DNA of 64,000 bases from Runella aurantiaca (lineage in GTDB: Bacteria; Bacteroidota; Bacteroidia; Cytophagales; Spirosomataceae): the NCBI RefSeq assembly GCF_003339505.1, contig NZ_QPIW01000020.1, forward strand, positions 58,316 to 122,315. The letters run 5' to 3'. The translations under genes were made by a program, and so were the position numbers. Each line of letters opens with the position of its first letter. The stretch's first letter is position 1. The notes under the pieces were generated by a model. The model did not search any database and was not told where the DNA came from. It saw only the letters and a list, made by a program, of their open reading frames with translations. Positions 61,301 through 64,000 of the stretch are shown one piece after another.

Positions 61301-61447
61301 GAAGGAAACCCGCTTTATTCACCGTTGGCGTGGGTTTTGATCGGCGGACTCATCAGTTCAACCTTACTTTCGCGCATCGTTACGCCCGTATTGTACCGCC
61401 TGATTCCACCTAGAGTAGAAGTAAAAAATCAGGAAGTTGAAAGTTAA
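58385..61447 (+). CDS. RND-family efflux permease
   Basis: 1020 residues with the two-fold RND layout: TM1 (FMLVMFVGVVALGLNSLF), periplasmic loop, TM2-6 with the proton-relay Asp pair in VALGILVDDSIVVVENIERW, a second loop, and TM8-12 near the C-terminus (FLGVLILEFGNFKSSLIVLS; IGLIALIGIEVKNSILLVDF). The family is AcrB/HAE1-like and driven by proton flow; substrates cannot be inferred. It is the last gene of the operon and ends at the terminator at 61461-61497. Confidence 0.95.
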   Translation: MNLSEFSVKNWQFMLVMFVGVVALGLNSLFNMPRAEDPTFEAPTFVITVIYPGTDPKDMEELVVDPVEKRLNELKDVKNIRTTIDDGLAVFMLEYEYAVDNDEKKQEIAREVNSMRSILPTDIFDIRYFQFDPGLVNIVQVALVSEVASYKEMADYSEKLRKTLEKIKDLRSVKDYGFPKENVRVSLNVEKMAQEGIAINRVLGALQAENLNIPAGSVQEGARRFNVKTSGDYESLEQMRNTIVSTNGQKIIYLRDIADVDFNYEEETNLTRLNGRRAVLVAAAQKTGKNITETGKVLNASLTEFEKTMPKHIKMVKYFDQSVSVDRRLGRFAKDFGIAILLVALTLLPLGLRAAVVVMISIPLSLAIGLTAVDYLGYSINQLSVVGLIVALGILVDDSIVVVENIERWMRDGFSKREAAVKATKQITLAVIGCTVTLILAFLPLLFLPEASGDFIRSLPMAVAMTILASMVVSLTIVPFLSSRLLENSHNPEGNIFLRALKKVISGSYSKLLNWALRHPLPTLLFAGLLFGMSLYIPKIIGFGLFPKSEKPMFRITLETPEGSSLNETNRVARTVENELKRINEVKFFSTSVGRGNPRMYYNVIERSESSNYAEVFVQLQDEIHPPEKEKIIDQLRDRLRYVPNANVEVVDFEQGPNTEAPVAIRVMGEDLEKLRSVAADVEKVLKETPGTIYVKNPLTTRRTDLRVKINKEKAGLLGISVADINRTVRLAIAGLNIGTFKDESGDDYGINVTLPKGKTTTPAILNNLYVNTLTGSAIPLRQVADIQFETSTNQIRHYDRDRFVTISAFVKSGYLVDNVYKDIITKLDKYKFPNDFSYVAAGELEARQKSFGGLGTIILITAFGFLGVLILEFGNFKSSLIVLSVIPLGIIGAFTMLWIVGYPLSFVAVIGLIALIGIEVKNSILLVDFTNQLREEGVPLIEAIQEAGEIRFVPIVLTSLTAIGGLIPLAIEGNPLYSPLAWVLIGGLISSTLLSRIVTPVLYRLIPPRVEVKNQEVES

Positions 61448-61460
61448 AACTATCTCCAAC

Positions 61461-61497
61461 AAAAAGCCCCGCTTGAATTCATCAGCCGGGGCTTTTT
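61461..61497. terminator. Bidirectional terminator between RND and OPT genes
   Basis: AAAAAGCCCCG (61461-61471) and CGGGGCTTTTT (61487-61497) are exact inverted copies around a 15-nt loop, ideal for the two convergent genes. Confidence 0.9.
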
Positions 61498-61514
61498 GTT
61501 TTCTACATTCATTT

Positions 61515-63554
61515 CTATCGCTTCATTGCCACCCGATACAGCACCGTTCCCATCGCCGCAAACATGACCGCCCCCAAGAGTTGATAACCGCCTTCACCGA
61601 TAACGGATGCCAAAACGGGTTCAAGATTAATTTTAGCCAAGGCATTGAAAATAGAATCATTGACCGAAAGTAAAGCTACAATTACACCTGCCAAAGCACC
61701 ACCTGCCACCAAGCCCGTTGAAAAGAGATTTCCTTTTCCCAAATCAGGGTCTTCTTCTTCGATGCCTTTGCGTTTGGCATTCCAATTCACAAAGGCTTTT
61801 ACGCAACCACCCGCAAAAATAGGTAAGGTCGTCGAAAGAGGCAGGTACAGGCCTACGGCAAACGATAGTGCATTAACACCCATTATTTCGATGGTAATGG
61901 CCGTAAAAACGCCCACCAATACAAACTGCCAATCCAAATTAAACGACAATAATCCTTTGATAAGCGTTGCCATGAGCGTACCCTGCGGAGCGGGAAATTT
62001 ATCGGTTCCGATGGCGTGCTGAATGCCCTGCGCCACCAAATCGGGCGTGGGCGTATCGAGCAACTTGACCGTTGCCCCAATCACCAACGACGAAACAATA
62101 ACTCCGATAAACAGCGCTATTTGCTGGTACTTGGGCGTGGCTCCGACCAAATATCCCGTTTTCAAGTCCTGCGATGTATTTCCTGCGTTGGCCGCCGCGA
62201 TGCAAATCATTCCGCCAATCACCAACACCGCTGGCTCGTACAATTTACCCGTCAGCCCAAACCCGATGAATACCAACGAAGTGGCCATGATAGTCGCAAT
62301 GGTCATGCCCGAAACTGGCGATGAACTTGAACCGATAATACCCACAATCCGGCTCGCGACTGTGACAAAGAAAAAGCCAAACACCACCACCAAAACGGCA
62401 ATCAGCAATTTGGTCAACCAACCATCCCCCGGGATTTGGGGCAAAATGACCATCAATATCACCAACGCCAAGCATCCGAAAATCACTACTTTAAACGACA
62501 AATCCTGCTCTGTACGCACACGAGCACCTTCGTTACCCGCTTTCATTGAAGCCAAGCTTTGCTGAAACGAAGAAATAATCGTGGGAATACTTTTCAGCAA
62601 AGCCATAAAACCGCCCGCTGCCACGGCTCCCGCGCCAATTTGGCGAATATATGCGCGATAAATGGCCGAAGCGGTATCGTTAAAGCTATGCGTTGCGGGA
62701 TTCCACCCACCCGGACCACCCGACGTAGCCAGGTCTTTGAGGTAACCGAGTTTGATTAATTGCTCGGCAATGGTATCACCCGGAACGAGTGTTGCCAAAA
62801 GCGGAATCAATCCTAACCAAGCCAATAAACCTCCACCAACCAACACCGCCGAAATCCGAAAACCAATGATGTACCCAACGCCCAAATATTCGGGGGTGAT
62901 TTCACCGCTGACCACCGCCGATGGAAAGATTTTACTGGCTTGCTCAGAAGCTATTCGAGGCACTTCGGCAATTACGTGCAGGATCTTCTGAAAAAATGCA
63001 TACAGCATGGCAAGTCCCAAGCCCTGATAGGCCGTTTTGGCCAAATCGCCGCCTTTTTCGCCCGCAATCAGCACCGAGCCGCAGGCGGTTCCTTCGGGGT
63101 ATGGAAGAGTGCCGTGTTCTTGCACAATCAGCGAACGCCGCAACGGAATCATCATCAATGTCCCCAAAATTCCGCCCAAAATGGCCAACGTTAAAATTGT
63201 CCAATAGTTGAAAAAATCGGCTCCGATGCTTTTCCCTTCTTCGGTAGTGGATAAAAAAAGAAAACCGGGCAAGGTAAATACCACGCCCGACGCGATGGAT
63301 TCGCCCGCCGAACCCGTGGTTTGAATAATGTTATTTTCCAGAATGGTGGTGCCCAAATACTTGCGACCGAGCGAAATCGCCAAGACCGCTATCGGGATAG
63401 AAGCCGACACCGAAAGCCCAGCTTTGAGCGACAAATAGACCGTGGCTGCACCAAATAAAACACCGAAAAGAATGCCCACCACGACCGACTTTACCGTAAA
63501 CTCGGCCATGTTTTGCTCGTTGGACACGTAGGGTTTGAAGTCTTTGATTTCCAT
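61515..63554 (-). CDS. OPT family oligopeptide transporter
   Basis: 679 residues with about 14-16 hydrophobic segments (VVGILFGVLFGAATVYLSLK; YLGVGYIIGFRISAVLVGGG; FAVGLYLPLSTTLPIFAGGC). The motif GTLPYPEGTACGSVLIAGEK, and NAGNTSQDLKTGYLVGATPK in the middle, are characteristic of the bacterial OPT family, which takes up peptides or metal chelates. Length fits. It stands alone between the RND operon and an IS element; I saw no clear promoter in the 147-bp spacer to the transposase. Confidence 0.93.
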   Translation of the reverse strand: MEIKDFKPYVSNEQNMAEFTVKSVVVGILFGVLFGAATVYLSLKAGLSVSASIPIAVLAISLGRKYLGTTILENNIIQTTGSAGESIASGVVFTLPGFLFLSTTEEGKSIGADFFNYWTILTLAILGGILGTLMMIPLRRSLIVQEHGTLPYPEGTACGSVLIAGEKGGDLAKTAYQGLGLAMLYAFFQKILHVIAEVPRIASEQASKIFPSAVVSGEITPEYLGVGYIIGFRISAVLVGGGLLAWLGLIPLLATLVPGDTIAEQLIKLGYLKDLATSGGPGGWNPATHSFNDTASAIYRAYIRQIGAGAVAAGGFMALLKSIPTIISSFQQSLASMKAGNEGARVRTEQDLSFKVVIFGCLALVILMVILPQIPGDGWLTKLLIAVLVVVFGFFFVTVASRIVGIIGSSSSPVSGMTIATIMATSLVFIGFGLTGKLYEPAVLVIGGMICIAAANAGNTSQDLKTGYLVGATPKYQQIALFIGVIVSSLVIGATVKLLDTPTPDLVAQGIQHAIGTDKFPAPQGTLMATLIKGLLSFNLDWQFVLVGVFTAITIEIMGVNALSFAVGLYLPLSTTLPIFAGGCVKAFVNWNAKRKGIEEEDPDLGKGNLFSTGLVAGGALAGVIVALLSVNDSIFNALAKINLEPVLASVIGEGGYQLLGAVMFAAMGTVLYRVAMKR

Positions 63555-63589
63555 GAAGTGAAGGTTTAGGGAGGTATGTTTGGCACTAA

Positions 63590-64000
63590 ATAACGTGAAT
63601 TATGGATGACAGATTTATAAATATTTGATAATGAGAGCATAGAAGCTTAGTAATAAAGATATTTGTGGTGCTACCTCACAAATTAACTTTTTCCTACTCC
63701 TATGCTCTGCGAATCTAAAGCATTAAAACTCATCGAACTATTCATCGTCTGTGATGATTTTTGTAAGGCGCTTACCCAATGGCAACTTCAAGAGGGTAGA
63801 CTTGTTAAAACTCGTTCAAGTGAATTAAGTGACAGCGAAATGTTAACCATTGTAATCTTCTATCACTACTCCGGCTCAAAATGTTTTCGCTACTACTATC
63901 AAGATTGGGTACAGGCTCAGTTAAGCAGTTATTTCCCAACTTTGATAAGCTATGAGCGCTTTGTGGCTCGAATGCCTCGGCTGTTACCAGGGTTGTTCCT
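63590..64000 (+). mobile_element. IS982-like insertion sequence, left part (cut by window edge)
   Basis: An IS982-type transposase frame starts at 63702. The left end is probably within about 63585-63610, where ACGTGAATTATGGATGACAG could be the terminal inverted repeat, but the right end lies outside, so neither the repeat nor a target duplication can be checked. Confidence 0.55.
63702..64000 (+). CDS. IS982-family transposase (N-terminal part, cut by window edge)
   Basis: The ATG at 63702 opens a frame of 99 codons without a stop. The translation begins MLCESKALKLIELFIVCDDF, then ELSDSEMLTIVIFYHYSGSK, CFRYYYQDWVQAQLSSYFPT and SYERFVARMPRLLPG. This pattern (DDF near the start; LSDSE; F-x-YY; FP-L-SY-RF) is that of IS982-family transposases. 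The catalytic DDE residues would lie downstream of the window. The visible part has no frameshift or internal stop. Confidence 0.85.
   Translation, partial: MLCESKALKLIELFIVCDDFCKALTQWQLQEGRLVKTRSSELSDSEMLTIVIFYHYSGSKCFRYYYQDWVQAQLSSYFPTLISYERFVARMPRLLPGLF

Overview
The window reads as a chromosomal segment of a Bacteroidota bacterium, most likely order Cytophagales (Runella/Spirosoma-like). I infer this from a type IX secretion (T9SS) adhesin with PorP/SprF-like partners, an Alternative Complex III linked to a cytochrome c oxidase locus, starts without a clear Shine-Dalgarno sequence, and Bacteroidota-type promoters (TTG, 19-20 nt, TANNTTTG). I cannot name a species.

Layout. 1-1.3 kb: rimP-nusA operon on the minus strand (nusA cut by the left edge), with a terminator-like hairpin in its leader. 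1.4-2.6 kb: a lone McrC-type nuclease gene on the plus strand. 2.7-8.6 kb: sucA-sucB-lpdA, the 2-oxoglutarate dehydrogenase complex. 8.7-23.5 kb: a T9SS surface cluster with a 3391-codon cell-surface protein, a PorP/SprF gene 5 bp after it, a PorE-like TPR/propeller/OmpA protein and a second PorP/SprF gene. 23.5-24.15 kb: the only gene-free stretch above 300 bp, ending in a perfect 30-bp-arm hairpin. 24.2-29.3 kb: a large outer-membrane protein with degenerate peptidase and propeller parts, an FAD oxidoreductase and cmk. 29.5-30.6 kb: a small beta-barrel protein and a TM2 protein on the plus strand. 30.6-33.5 kb: a tightly coupled LolA-like / YidD-like / twin TPR-membrane protein operon. 33.7-34.5 kb: prmC.

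34.6-51.3 kb is one long minus-strand respiratory locus: actABCDEF (quinol:cytochrome c oxidoreductase), then oxidase subunits II and I, heme A synthase, heme O synthase, two subunit III genes, subunit IV, a SCO-like protein lacking the copper-binding Cys pair, a DUF420 protein and a small CxxC membrane protein. It encodes electron flow from quinol through c hemes to oxygen, plus cofactor assembly. 51.5-54.2 kb: tRNA-Cys, rpsA and an HNH endonuclease gene. 54.4-61.4 kb: a plus-strand TetR regulator, two small membrane proteins (DUF3995, DUF4260) and a TolC/MFP/RND efflux system; near-identical 13-bp palindromes lie in the tetR promoter and just before the tolC-like gene. 61.5-63.6 kb: an OPT transporter. 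From 63.7 kb an IS982-like transposase runs off the right edge.

Most of the window is well-understood core metabolism. The least explained parts are the LolA/YidD/twin-membrane-protein operon, the giant adhesin and its repeat history, the degenerate-peptidase outer-membrane protein, the copper-site-less SCO protein, and several leader structures (rimP, rpsA, actA).
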